The position numbers and the translations under genes are program-made. This document shows positions 26,301 to 34,712 of a stretch of 64,000 nt of DNA, in pieces. Every line of letters starts with the position of its first letter. The stretch's first letter is position 1. Under the pieces are notes generated by a model, which saw nothing but the letters and a program-made list of their open reading frames with translations, did no database searches and was not told the DNA's origin. The DNA lies in the NCBI RefSeq assembly GCF_049943125.1, contig NZ_CP188040.1:434001-498000 (forward strand). The letters run 5' to 3'. Origin of the DNA: JAEXZL01 sp049943125 (GTDB lineage Bacteria; Bacillota; Clostridia; Clostridiales; Clostridiaceae).

Positions 26301-29300
26301 AAGGCGTCCTTACCAATGGATATTAATCCCTCCTGGAAGGTTAAACTAGTTAATGAAGTACAATTTTGGAACGCTCCATTGCCTATTGATTTTAATGTTG
26401 CTGGGAATTCTACTGCTTTTAGCTTAACACAACCATAGAAGGCATTATTACCTATAATCTCTACACTGTTTCCCATCACTAGTGTGGTTAGGGATGAAGC
26501 ATTGTAGAAGGCAGCTTCTCCAATATAGGTTGTAGAATTAGGTATTTTAAGCTCTACCAAATTAACAGCTCCATAGAAGGCATAATCTCCAATATAGGTT
26601 ACGGAATCAGGGATGGTAACACTAGTAAGATTCTTTGCCACAGCATAGAAGGCTTCATCTCCTATGACCTCCAAGCTCTCTGGAAGTACTACCTCAGTTC
26701 CAGTGAAAGTTGGGGGCACATATAAAAGGTAAGTCTTATCTTTATTGTAAACAAATCCATTTTCATCAACGGTAAGATTAGCATTTCCTTCCTCAACTAC
26801 TATACCTTTGAATTTTGTAGCACTAACAAAGGGCTGAGATTCCATAGCACCGAGCTCTGCCTCAAACTTAGAGTTAGCAGAGAATACTATCGTTTCTAGA
26901 TTAGCACTGTTCTTAAAGGCATTTTTACCAATCTTAGTAACCTCATCAGGAACTTCAAAATTCACCAATGAAGTATTCCTCTCAAACATTCCTTCTCCTA
27001 TTGTGGTGAGCTTTCCTGTTACCGTAGTTAAAAGCTCATTGTAAGTAAAGACTCCTTTACCTATGGTAGCAGGACTTCCTTTAAACTCAACAGTTTCCAT
27101 ACCACTTACCACTACTCTATCCACTAATCTTCTTGAGTAGGCAAAGGCTAAATTACCTATACTTTCAACGGTTTCTGGTATAACTAGGTGTTTTAAGCTA
27201 TATGCACTATGGAAGGCTGAATCTCCAAGGACTGTTACATTCTTAAGATCAGGCAGCTCTGTTATGGAATATAACCCCATAAAAGTTTTTTGAGGAAGCG
27301 CTGTGAGCTTAGATGATATAACAACCTTAGTTACATTTGTATTCATCTGCCACTGACCACCTACAGGGTCTAAGGTAGTAATTGAATCAGGCATTATGAT
27401 TTCCGTAAAGCTTTGGCAGTTATAGAAGGCCTCTGCACCTATAGTAGTAACAGTTTCAGGTATAGTTACATTGTTTAATGACTTACAATTATAGAAGGTT
27501 CTTGTAGCTATCTCTGTTAATCCATTAGGTAATGTTATATCCTTTAACACTTCACTATTCTGGAAAGCCCCTTCTCCTATAGAGGTCATGGTTTCCGGAA
27601 GATCCACACTAACTAAAGCATCACAGTCATAAAAGGCTCTATATCCGATTGTCTCCACGGATTCTGGTAGGTTAACTACTTTTATATAGTCATTATTATT
27701 AAATGCATTATCTGCTATGGCAGTTACACCCTCTGGTACATTTACTATAGCTTCCTGTCCTGTATAACTTACCAATGTCGTGCCATTAATAACAAAGCTT
27801 CCTGTGGATTTCTTAACAGTAACTGTGAAGGAAGCTTTCCCTCCTCCATTAGTAGTACCAGTAATAGTAGCTACTCCAGGAGAAACACCAGTTACAATTG
27901 CAGCAGGAACCTGGGAGCCTGAAGATAAAGTAGTTCCAGCAGCTGCTGTAGCTATAGCTTCATTACTACTAGACCAAGTAACTACTCTATTCGTAGCATT
28001 GTAAGGATTCCAATTCATTATACGATTTGCTGCGCTAGCATCAACAAATACATCTAAGCTTGAGCTGTAAACCTCAAAGTCTGTAGCCTCTATAGGTGAT
28101 ACAGCCTCCTCTAGCACTGTAACGGTGATAGTATCATTAATGGAAGAACTATCGGTACTTGCAGCCGTGATTGTAGCAGCACCAGCCTTTAGACCTGTTA
28201 TTTCTCCATCCCTCACCATAACTACACTTTCATCGGAAGAGGACCATATAAGCCCCTTATTAGTGCTGTTTTCTGGAAGGACAGCAGCAGTAAGCTTTGC
28301 CACCTCATTAGTCTTTATAGTAAGCTCTTCAGCACTGAGCTCTACAGTTTCAGGAGCTACTTTAGGTATCACCACCTTATAGACACCTTCATTCATAGCA
28401 TAATCATATGCTAAAATATAGAAGGTTCCCTCAAAGAGATTATCATAGAAGTCTGTAACATCGAAGGTAATCTTGCTCTCTTTATCAGGTGTACTATCAT
28501 AGATAGGTGTCATATATTCATAGTAGTTTTTTCCTGGTACTATTGCACCATTAGGGTTGGTGTAACTAAATTCTTTAGCAGCAGAGTATAGGGTTGCTGC
28601 CATGAGATAGTTACTATCTTCTAAAACAACGTCAAGATACATATTACCATCGCTGCCCTCATAAAATTGCAGGCTATCTCTATTTACTACATATGGCGCT
28701 TCTCCATCCACGTTTAAATCAAAGGAGTAGGAGGTTTCGCCCTTAGTATTTTGTGGCTCATCATAATCAAGGTTAAGATCTACATTATAGGTAAGCCTTG
28801 TATTACTGTCTAATCCAGAGTAGTTCAAAAGGGTTGGCCAGGTATCTCCCACATAGCCAGGAAGTATGGAATCATTATTATATCTAGCCCTTCTTGTATT
28901 AATTACAGTTTTTTCAAAGTAAATTTCATCAGTATCCTTATCAGCTATGGTTATATGGGCGCTCTTAGCTCCTCTTAAAAGTCCTCCCGCTAAGGGATAA
29001 AGATTACTAAGTCCGTTACCCATTCCTAAACCCATAGCTATCTTATCCATAGATCTCTCAGGCACCTTTGCACCTTCTGGTAGGTTAAAGGCATAAGCAC
29101 CAGCAGGGAATACATACATCAATCCATATACGCCCAGAATATCCGTAGCATACATAAGTGGGCTTTCATCACTGAAGGCATCTACATCCATTAAAGGAGC
29201 TTCTGTCCAGTCTCCAAAGAAGCCCAGATAAGGTATTGATAAATCGGAATCCTCTTCATTCAATGCATCAAGGTTCACAAAGCCTTCTACATAGATACCA

Positions 29301-31765
29301 TTTTCAAAGGTATCTCTCATATACTTTTTATCCTCTTCACCAAGGACTACTTTAACAGTTACTTCAGCATCACCATTACCACTAACTGTTAAGGTATTTC
29401 CATTAAGAGAGCCCTTTCCAGCTACAGTAATATTGCTGGTATCAGCATTCTTTAAAGGATACCCCTTTTCCATAGTGGTTTTGCCATCCTTAGAAGCCGT
29501 TTCTGTCTGTACCAAGGTAGATATATCGTAAGATATAGCCTTAGAGGTCATATTCACCACATGGAAGGAGATATCATAAACACCTACTTCAGCTTTATCA
29601 TCTCCTAGCTCCACCTTAGGCTTGTCTTCACCCTTTACATAAAGATAAGCTTTTGAATTAAGAGCTGCATCTATATCTACTACTCCAGCCCCCTGCTTTC
29701 TTGGGGAATAAGTAACACCATCCTTATCTAAATAAGGAACTGCAGTACTCATATATAACCGGTTACTAAGAGTTTCTATATCCTGATAAGATAATGTAGG
29801 GAATCTCTGTGAAAGATATTGCTTCATTATTGCACTAGCTCCGGCCATATAAGGTGATGCCATGGAAGTACCGCTCATATATTCATATCTTCCTCCGGGA
29901 ACAGCTGAATATATATCTCCACCAGGAGCAGTAATTTCTGGCTTCAGCTCCAGGCTTGGAAGCGGTCCCCAGGATGAGAAGTCAGACATGGTAGTATAGC
30001 CTTGAACCTCATCATTAATGGTAACCTTCTTATCCTCTAGCTTTCCTAAGGCTTGTCCACCACCTAAAGATAATGCAGCAGTAGGTATCATATAATTGTC
30101 TATAGCCATATTAAGAAGATAGCCATCTCTATTATTATAAATGAAGCAGGCTATAGCGCCGTTGTTAGCTGCATTAACTTGCTTATCATTAAAGGTGATG
30201 CCTCCACCACGCTGTACCACTGCTATTTTCCCCTTAACATCTATGTTGGCATAATCCTCTGGTGAGCCATAACCAGGAACCATAACATATTCATAGGTGC
30301 CTGCCTTAAGCTCATCAACAAGCTTATGACCACTGATATCATTGTAGGGTATAGCTTCCTCACCAGCCATAAAGCTGCTGGTAGCTGATGCATTGATGCT
30401 GGCTACACTTAAAGCCATATCATAAGCTGAAGGGGAAGATATTATTCCTGAATCCGGATTGCTAGTTAAAGGTAAATCCCCTGCGGAGCTTCCTTGATAG
30501 GCGTTGTAGGAGTTTCCTGCTGAGATATTAAGAATTATTCCACTTTCCGCTACTAAATCGTAAATCTCCTCTAATAGAGAGCCTGCTTCCTCTTGTCCAA
30601 AGCCTCCCGATGATCCAAGGCTCAAGTTTAAGGCATCAACCCCTAATAAAACTGCATCACTGAGAGCTGCAAGAATATCCACTGTGGTTGCTCCATTGCT
30701 GCTATCGCTGAAAACCTTAAATATAGCTAGCTGAGCCTCTGGTGCTACACCACTGAAGGTAACATCACCATTACTGGCTATAGTCTTACCGGCAGCTATT
30801 CCTGCTACATGGGTACCATGATCATTGCCGTAGTTTGTTACTGATGATGGACTCGGATTAACATCAGGATCTACATCAGCATAGTCAAAGGCAAAGGGCA
30901 CCTTTTCACTTACATAAAGATCATCTAGTTCTAAGAGACTATCTAAGCTTCCATCGAAGTTTTCCTGAGCATACCAGTAGGAAGCGTAGGAATAGAGACT
31001 TATCATATTGTCAGGAGTAATGGTATGTAGCATCTTCTTCAGGTCATTCTTTGTTAATTCCGCATCCTCTACACCATTTACAAAGGCTTCATGGTTGTAA
31101 TCAAGACCTGTATCTAGAATACCTATTACCGTGCCTTCACCCTGAAAGTCAGAAGTATTGGCATAGCCACTGGTTGCAAGGGAATTAACCACGCCTCCCA
31201 TGACCTCTTCACCGTCAACATTGTCCTCCTTCTCATAGAGAATAGAAAGCACTACACTTTCAACATTCTCCAGCTGGCTGATCTCTGGAACCTTTCCATA
31301 TTCAACGGACATAGAGAAGCCATTAAGTAGTGTGGTATAACTGTATTTTGTATCTACCTCTATACCCAGGTCTTGGATTTCCTCCTTAACCTCTTCTTGA
31401 GACTCTGTAATATCAGCTATTTCTGATTTACCTGTGTCGCTGACAGCAAAGTCAGATATGGTCATGGAGTCAAGTCCTAGATTGTTACGACGCTGAACCA
31501 AGGAATCACCCTTGACAGTAACTATTACCTCTACCACATCGGTCAGAGCTGGAATGTCATAATCCTCCAAAAGCATTGGATCACTATTTTCCTTTAAGAG
31601 CTCAATACGCTTTTCTTCTACAAGCTCTTCCTCAGTTGCCTCAAGCTCTATAGCCTGATTCACTCTACTAAACCAGGCTCCCAAGGCTAGTACTTCTATA
31701 GGAACGGTGGAAACAACCATTATTGCAGATAAGAACAAACAAATAAAACCTTTGTATCTCCTCAC
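23393..31765 (-). CDS. Giant secreted subtilisin-like protease with BspA-type leucine-rich repeats
   Basis: 2790 residues. A signal peptide (about 1-28, FICLFLSAIMVVSTVPIEVLA) precedes an I9-like propeptide and a peptidase S8 domain with triad Asp218 (GILDTGLD), His316 (DHGTHVAG) and Ser634 (SGTSMASP); Asn418 (SAGNS) is the oxyanion residue. A PA domain is inserted near 470-590. After C5a-peptidase-like beta domains come two Ig-like BIG2 domains (about 1150-1320), some 40 LRR_5/BspA-type repeats (about 1335-2310, pattern IGxxAFxxCxxL), a fibronectin-like stretch, four helical repeats of about 70 residues (2450-2730) and a Lys/Asp/Asn tail. No LPXTG motif; the cationic tail may bind anionic wall polymers. 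Start is GTG 31765 behind GGAGGG. Catalytic residues are intact. It stands alone with its own terminator. Confidence 0.9.
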   Translation of the reverse strand: MRRYKGFICLFLSAIMVVSTVPIEVLALGAWFSRVNQAIELEATEEELVEEKRIELLKENSDPMLLEDYDIPALTDVVEVIVTVKGDSLVQRRNNLGLDSMTISDFAVSDTGKSEIADITESQEEVKEEIQDLGIEVDTKYSYTTLLNGFSMSVEYGKVPEISQLENVESVVLSILYEKEDNVDGEEVMGGVVNSLATSGYANTSDFQGEGTVIGILDTGLDYNHEAFVNGVEDAELTKNDLKKMLHTITPDNMISLYSYASYWYAQENFDGSLDSLLELDDLYVSEKVPFAFDYADVDPDVNPSPSSVTNYGNDHGTHVAGIAAGKTIASNGDVTFSGVAPEAQLAIFKVFSDSSNGATTVDILAALSDAVLLGVDALNLSLGSSGGFGQEEAGSLLEEIYDLVAESGIILNISAGNSYNAYQGSSAGDLPLTSNPDSGIISSPSAYDMALSVASINASATSSFMAGEEAIPYNDISGHKLVDELKAGTYEYVMVPGYGSPEDYANIDVKGKIAVVQRGGGITFNDKQVNAANNGAIACFIYNNRDGYLLNMAIDNYMIPTAALSLGGGQALGKLEDKKVTINDEVQGYTTMSDFSSWGPLPSLELKPEITAPGGDIYSAVPGGRYEYMSGTSMASPYMAGASAIMKQYLSQRFPTLSYQDIETLSNRLYMSTAVPYLDKDGVTYSPRKQGAGVVDIDAALNSKAYLYVKGEDKPKVELGDDKAEVGVYDISFHVVNMTSKAISYDISTLVQTETASKDGKTTMEKGYPLKNADTSNITVAGKGSLNGNTLTVSGNGDAEVTVKVVLGEEDKKYMRDTFENGIYVEGFVNLDALNEEDSDLSIPYLGFFGDWTEAPLMDVDAFSDESPLMYATDILGVYGLMYVFPAGAYAFNLPEGAKVPERSMDKIAMGLGMGNGLSNLYPLAGGLLRGAKSAHITIADKDTDEIYFEKTVINTRRARYNNDSILPGYVGDTWPTLLNYSGLDSNTRLTYNVDLNLDYDEPQNTKGETSYSFDLNVDGEAPYVVNRDSLQFYEGSDGNMYLDVVLEDSNYLMAATLYSAAKEFSYTNPNGAIVPGKNYYEYMTPIYDSTPDKESKITFDVTDFYDNLFEGTFYILAYDYAMNEGVYKVVIPKVAPETVELSAEELTIKTNEVAKLTAAVLPENSTNKGLIWSSSDESVVMVRDGEITGLKAGAATITAASTDSSSINDTITVTVLEEAVSPIEATDFEVYSSSLDVFVDASAANRIMNWNPYNATNRVVTWSSSNEAIATAAAGTTLSSGSQVPAAIVTGVSPGVATITGTTNGGGKASFTVTVKKSTGSFVINGTTLVSYTGQEAIVNVPEGVTAIADNAFNNNDYIKVVNLPESVETIGYRAFYDCDALVSVDLPETMTSIGEGAFQNSEVLKDITLPNGLTEIATRTFYNCKSLNNVTIPETVTTIGAEAFYNCQSFTEIIMPDSITTLDPVGGQWQMNTNVTKVVISSKLTALPQKTFMGLYSITELPDLKNVTVLGDSAFHSAYSLKHLVIPETVESIGNLAFAYSRRLVDRVVVSGMETVEFKGSPATIGKGVFTYNELLTTVTGKLTTIGEGMFERNTSLVNFEVPDEVTKIGKNAFKNSANLETIVFSANSKFEAELGAMESQPFVSATKFKGIVVEEGNANLTVDENGFVYNKDKTYLLYVPPTFTGTEVVLPESLEVIGDEAFYAVAKNLTSVTIPDSVTYIGDYAFYGAVNLVELKIPNSTTYIGEAAFYNASSLTTLVMGNSVEIIGNNAFYGCVKLKAVEFPATLKSIGNGAFQNCTSLTSLTFQEGLISIGKDAFRNCNSVTSIILPQSLETLGDYAFAGCKVAIEINTGGLTVIPAYAFSEALKAEKITVSDKVTAIGNYAFNRSSSLKEFVWPSSLETIGNNAFYFPHQLTSLDLSGTKVKSIGNSAFYQSYSINNLVLPETLETIGTQAFAYMNYYGTSSSYGNVEPIKEVVIPSKVNTIPTNAFNYTRYLEKITVDESNAVYTSTVEGLLIVRDTGAIHIWPLGNTTTEFTIPDSMTSIPSSMFANNKSLKKIIIPGHVTSVGSSAFSGSNIETVVFERSNNGIVIGSMAFSNCINLTSVTLPRGLTSIGSNAFSSSTALESIVIPGTVVTIGDNAFRGNTALKNVTLQEGIVEIMGGAFSGCTALAEITIPKSVSYIATEVATNPFAGSSALQNIYVTDGSYNYVDIDGVLYDYNEKTLRIYPMGRTAEEYVIPEGTTRVGYKSFYNNKYLKKVHFPSTLQRVGDQAFYGCENLNDYIFNGTYAPLLELSTYLSGHTTQIGYYGTFKNFYFDINSGNNKDLALNLYYPEGGQGYDSRVWKAFFYTANGSVTEMTVDNMLGLESLTAVQVDNTHNVQVDWSTPQWATSYKVERSVAKEVNTDDQLTYLFDGFEDLGNVTENGYLDENLVIGLTYAYRVTAVKGEDEAAVYGPEKYVFVTINGLNSDEEAASTVVKAIEALKPVDGLTSEDKSRVAEVRAMYDALTDAQKVLVSNQAVLVQAENQVAANGVVNLIAALPNPITLEDEEAIKAVRAAYDALTEEQKALVENYNLLLEAEKTFAELRAKAEEEAASAARVEAVKNAIEAIGEVTLEDEEAIKATRNAYDALSEDEKAKIDNYNKLTTAEETLAKLKAEAEEEASSAARVEAVEKAIAAIGEVTLEDEEAIMAARAAYNALSTKEKAKVENYDKLKDSEKALKKLKKGKDKKKKDNKEENKDKKNKDNKDKNKDNKNNKDKNNDNGKGKGGKRTNTSIRHMLN
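23425..23575 (-). repeat. Low-complexity Lys/Asp/Asn-coding tail
   Basis: Short AAG/GAT/AAC-rich tandem units encode a tail of about 50 residues that is nearly all K, D, N and E. On the plus strand it appears as TTATCCTT/CTTATT repeats. Slippage could change tail length. Confidence 0.7.
23590..24330 (-). repeat. Four tandem helical repeats coding for the subtilase stalk
   Basis: Units of about 70 residues share the pattern TLEDEEAI-x-ATRNAYDALSEDEKAKI-DNYNKL. The last two repeat nearly at DNA level with a period of about 210 bases. Similar repeats occur in Gram-positive surface proteins and probably form a spacer. The close DNA identity makes copy-number change by recombination plausible. 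Confidence 0.65.
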
Positions 31766-31975
31766 TTTTTACCCTCCTTTATTCTATATAAAATAAAAAT
31801 TTGAAATTGTGTTTATTTAATAAAATATATAGATTATTTTGAATTTATAGCTAATTTTAGAGTAAATAGTATTTATTGTCAACGCTTTAAAGCAATAATG
31901 TGATAAAAATTAACTCGACAAATTATTTATTGTTACTTTTTGATTTTTATTACTTATCATTAAAACTGGAGTCAT

Positions 31976-32034
31976 AAAAAAAAGAGCTCTTTTGAAGAGA
32001 ACAGCTTCATTAGCACTCTACTTCAAAAAAGCCC
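31976..32034 (-). terminator. Intrinsic terminator after the GNAT / small ORF unit
   Basis: On the minus strand GGGCTTTTTTGAAG-AGAG pairs with CTCTTCAAAAGAGCTC, one base bulged, and eight T residues follow. It ends the transcript of the small ORF and GNAT gene before the subtilase gene. Confidence 0.8.
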
Positions 32035-32063
32035 GTATTACCTAGGAGTATATTTTTTCTAAT

Positions 32064-32225
32064 CTACTTTTCACTACTCTCTTCAGAGATAGTCCTTCCC
32101 GCATCAATCAACACTTTACTATTGAACGAAATATTGTTCATATCTTTATATATTCTTTTATTAAAGTACCATGCAAACCCTCCTAAGGCTACTCTTTTTG
32201 AAAAACTACTTATATCTATTACCAT
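32064..32225 (-). CDS. Small ORF of 53 residues, possible intact parent of the 45-bp repeat
   Basis: The reading frame runs MVIDISSFSKRVALGGFAWY, then NKRIYKDMNNISFNSKVL and ends SEESSEK. An in-frame stop lies just upstream of the ATG. There is only a weak ribosome binding site, so this may be a translated small protein or the end of a decayed gene. It lies 29 bases after the GNAT gene, before the terminator. Its middle is repeated, with a stop mutation, beyond the other end of the subtilase gene. I recognise no family. Support comes from the second copy and the open frame only. Confidence 0.35.
   Translation of the reverse strand: MVIDISSFSKRVALGGFAWYFNKRIYKDMNNISFNSKVLIDAGRTISEESSEK
32146..32190. 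repeat. 45-bp direct repeat, copy 2
   Basis: It matches 23161-23205 at 42 of 45 bases in the same orientation. The two copies lie about 9 kb apart, on either side of the subtilase gene and its terminator. Confidence 0.7.
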
Positions 32226-32253
32226 TCCAATGAAAGTAAACTACATCTATAGT

Positions 32254-32733
32254 TTATTCTCCCATATCCTTTAATGTATCCCCAGTTATGCGATATACAG
32301 TCCAATCCTCCATTGGCTCTGCTCCTAGGGATAAATAAAAGTCAATGCTTGGCTTGTTCCAGTTGAGACACCACCACTCAAGACGACCGCATCCACGTTC
32401 TACGGCTATTTTGGCCAATTGCTTTAGAGTAGCCTTTCCATAGCCCTTACCTCGGTATTCAGGCAAGATAAATAAATCCTCTAAATAAATACCTGCTCGT
32501 CCAAGAAAAGTTGAGAAATTATGAAAGAACAGCGCAAAGCCAATCTCTTTTCCATTCTCTAAAGCAAAAATAACCTCTGCTTTCTTCTTTTCAAAAATCC
32601 ATTCCCCCAGCAATTCTTCTGTGGCTACTACTTCCTCTGACATTTTTTCGTAGGCAGCTAACTCTTTTATAAAGTATAATATTTTCTCTGTATCTCCCTC
32701 AGTGGCATATCTAAATTGCAAATTGGTTTCCAT
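32254..32733 (-). CDS. GNAT-family N-acetyltransferase, spermidine/spermine-acetyltransferase-like
   Basis: 159 residues, a single GNAT fold. The acetyl-CoA pyrophosphate loop is in LFILPEYRGKGYGKATLKQL (Q/RxxGxG/A type) near 95, and the C-terminal motif WCLNWNKPSIDFYLSLGAEP followed by WTVYRITGD is typical of the diamine N-acetyltransferase (SSAT/thialysine) subgroup. It would transfer acetyl from acetyl-CoA to a primary amine, possibly a polyamine. Start ATG 32733 has GGAGAG upstream. The AT-rich stretch before it holds no other gene. A small ORF follows at 29 bases. The substrate is inferred from family resemblance. Confidence 0.85.
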   Translation of the reverse strand: METNLQFRYATEGDTEKILYFIKELAAYEKMSEEVVATEELLGEWIFEKKKAEVIFALENGKEIGFALFFHNFSTFLGRAGIYLEDLFILPEYRGKGYGKATLKQLAKIAVERGCGRLEWWCLNWNKPSIDFYLSLGAEPMEDWTVYRITGDTLKDMGE

Positions 32734-32849
32734 AAAGCCTCTCCTTAATCTTAGTAATATTTATATATAATATAATTGTAAATAATATCCTCAATACTAT
32801 CAACAAAATATATAGTATATAAAATAACCGAAGAAATTCTCCTCAACAG

Positions 32850-32868
32850 AGAATTCCATGGGAATTCT
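32850..32868. other. 19-bp palindrome in an otherwise empty intergenic region
   Basis: AGAATTCC-ATG-GGAATTCT is a perfect 8-bp inverted repeat with a 3-base centre. The surrounding 32734-32965 stretch between metK and the GNAT gene shows no credible gene; part of it must carry the GNAT promoter. The palindrome may be an operator or remnant of a mobile repeat. Confidence 0.35.
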
Positions 32869-32965
32869 TAAGCAAGAAGGCAGTACACATATAGATATTC
32901 ATTAGTAATAATTATCGAGGAATACATTGAATACCACAACACAGTACATCTTCAGATGAATCAAG

Positions 32966-32998
32966 AAAACTGCTGGTAACATCATGTGCTACCAGCAG
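32966..32998 (-). terminator. Intrinsic terminator after metK (end of the atp-metK unit)
   Basis: CTGCTGGTA and TACCAGCAG pair perfectly over 9 bp with an 11-base loop, followed by TTTTCTTG on the minus strand. It lies 24 bases past the metK stop. Confidence 0.85.
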
Positions 32999-33021
32999 GA
33001 AAATTTATATTGTTTATATAA

Positions 33022-34215
33022 CTAACTTTTATTTAACTGTCTTATATATTCCTTTATTTCTCCTACCTTATTAAGCTGCTCCCAAGGTAACTTAACATCT
33101 GTTCTCCCAAAATGTCCGTAGGCTGCTGTAGCCTGGTAAATTGGTCTTCTTAATCTCAAGTCCCTTATGATTGCAGCAGGTCTTAAATCAAATATACTAT
33201 TAATAATTTTAATTATCTCTTCATTAGGAAGCTTTTCTGTATTAAATGTATCTACAGCAATTGATACAGGCCTGGATACACCAATTGCATAGGCAATCTC
33301 CACCTGAAGCTTATCAGCCACTCCAGCAGCTACAAGATTCTTAGCTATCCACCTTGCAGCATAAGCCCCGGACCTATCAACCTTTGTAGGATCCTTTCCT
33401 GAGAAAGCACCTCCCCCATGGCTTCCATAACCACCATAGGTATCTACTATGATTTTTCGTCCTGTTAAGCCCGAATCCCCCTGGGGGCCTCCAACAACAA
33501 ATCTTCCTGTGGGATTAATATAAAACTTCGTATCCTCATCTATAAGTTCCTTTGGAACTATAGCATTTACCACTTCCTTCATTATATCATTACGAAGTTT
33601 ATCCTGCTGAACCTCCTCTCCATGCTGAGTTGATATTACTATTGTATCTATTCTTACAGGTCTGTCATCTTCATACTCAACAGTAACCTGTGTCTTCCCA
33701 TCAGGTCTTAAATACTCCAACACTCCGCTCTTTCTTGCCTCTGTTAATCGCCTTGCTAGCTTATGAGCCATATCTATAGCCATGGGCATATATTCCTCTG
33801 TTTCATTGGTGGCGAAGCCAAATACCATACCTTGATCACCGGCACCAATGGCTTCTAACATGTCCTTTTCAGCTTTTTTCCCTTTTATGGATTTATCAAC
33901 ACCTAGTGCTATATCTGGAGACTGTTCATCGATAGAAGTCAATACAGCACAGGTATCACAATCAAAGCCATATTTAGCACTATCGTATCCAATTTTCCTT
34001 ATGGTATCTCTTACAACCTTAGGTATATCAACATAACACTTTGTTGTTATTTCTCCCATAACTAATACCATACCAGTGGTAACGGCAGTTTCGCAGGCTA
34101 CCCTTGCTTCTGGGTCCTTACTGATAATAGCGTCTAATATCGAGTCAGATATTTGATCACAAATTTTATCAGGATGTCCTTCTGTAACAGATTCTGATGT
34201 AAATAATCTCTTCAT
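33022..34215 (-). CDS. metK: S-adenosylmethionine synthetase
   Basis: About 397 residues, the family norm when started at MKRLFTSESVTEGHPDK. Signature motifs are present: EGHPDKICDQISDS (ATP/methionine site), GAGDQGMVFGFAT and GGGAFSGKDPTKVDRSGAYA with the P-loop-like GGGAFSGKD. It makes SAM from methionine and ATP in the cytosol. I chose ATG 34215 by homology; a GTG at 34254 would add 13 residues and lies closer to an AGAGG sequence, so initiation there is possible. The gene starts 58 bases after atpC with no terminator between, so it appears to be transcribed with the ATP synthase operon. No S-box riboswitch fits in that gap, although many Firmicutes metK genes have one. Confidence 0.95.
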   Translation of the reverse strand: MKRLFTSESVTEGHPDKICDQISDSILDAIISKDPEARVACETAVTTGMVLVMGEITTKCYVDIPKVVRDTIRKIGYDSAKYGFDCDTCAVLTSIDEQSPDIALGVDKSIKGKKAEKDMLEAIGAGDQGMVFGFATNETEEYMPMAIDMAHKLARRLTEARKSGVLEYLRPDGKTQVTVEYEDDRPVRIDTIVISTQHGEEVQQDKLRNDIMKEVVNAIVPKELIDEDTKFYINPTGRFVVGGPQGDSGLTGRKIIVDTYGGYGSHGGGAFSGKDPTKVDRSGAYAARWIAKNLVAAGVADKLQVEIAYAIGVSRPVSIAVDTFNTEKLPNEEIIKIINSIFDLRPAAIIRDLRLRRPIYQATAAYGHFGRTDVKLPWEQLNKVGEIKEYIRQLNKS

Positions 34216-34273
34216 ACAATCACGAATTTGACTCCAATCAAAAACGCTTATCACCTCTTATAAGAATTAATCT

Positions 34274-34693
34274 TTATATTTTTTTATTTCCATACTTATT
34301 TATTATATCTAAACGGCTTAAGGCCCTGGCCATGGCAGCCCTGGAGCGATGGAATTCTTTGAGGTCTTCCTTGTGCTTCAATTTCTCCAATGCTCTCTCC
34401 TTGGCCTCTAGAGCTCTCAGCTCGTCAATTTCTTCAGGACGCTCTGCACTGCTCACAAGTACTATTACTACGTCCTTCTGCACCTTTGCAAAGCCCGAGC
34501 CTGAAGCGGCAACTATCCTTTCCTGACCTGCAGTGGTTATTCTCAGCTCCCCAGGAACTATTCCTATAACCATCTCCTCATGGTTAGCCAGTATTCCTAT
34601 TTCTCCGTCCACAGTAGTTAGCGTAATGGATTCAACATCGCCTTCGTAGAAAACACGATCACTGGCCAGTACTTTAATCTTGAAAATAGTCAT
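34274..34693 (-). CDS. atpC: F1Fo ATP synthase subunit epsilon
   Basis: 139 residues with normal epsilon layout: N-terminal beta sandwich (FKIKVLASDRVFYEGDVESI, DGEIGILANHEEMV) and C-terminal helical hairpin rich in ALEAKERALEKL. It couples the gamma-c-ring rotor and can inhibit ATP hydrolysis through its C-terminal helices. It is the last synthase gene, 19 bases after atpD, and runs on into metK. The start ATG 34693 has a GGGGGG-type ribosome binding site. Nothing unusual is visible. Confidence 0.95.
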   Translation of the reverse strand: MTIFKIKVLASDRVFYEGDVESITLTTVDGEIGILANHEEMVIGIVPGELRITTAGQERIVAASGSGFAKVQKDVVIVLVSSAERPEEIDELRALEAKERALEKLKHKEDLKEFHRSRAAMARALSRLDIINKYGNKKI

Positions 34694-34712
34694 TTACATC
34701 CCCCCATCCTTT

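Noticed and set aside
34216..34274. SAM (S-box) riboswitch before metK
   Set aside because: The gap is too short and shows no S-box core; looked for because metK in Firmicutes often has one.
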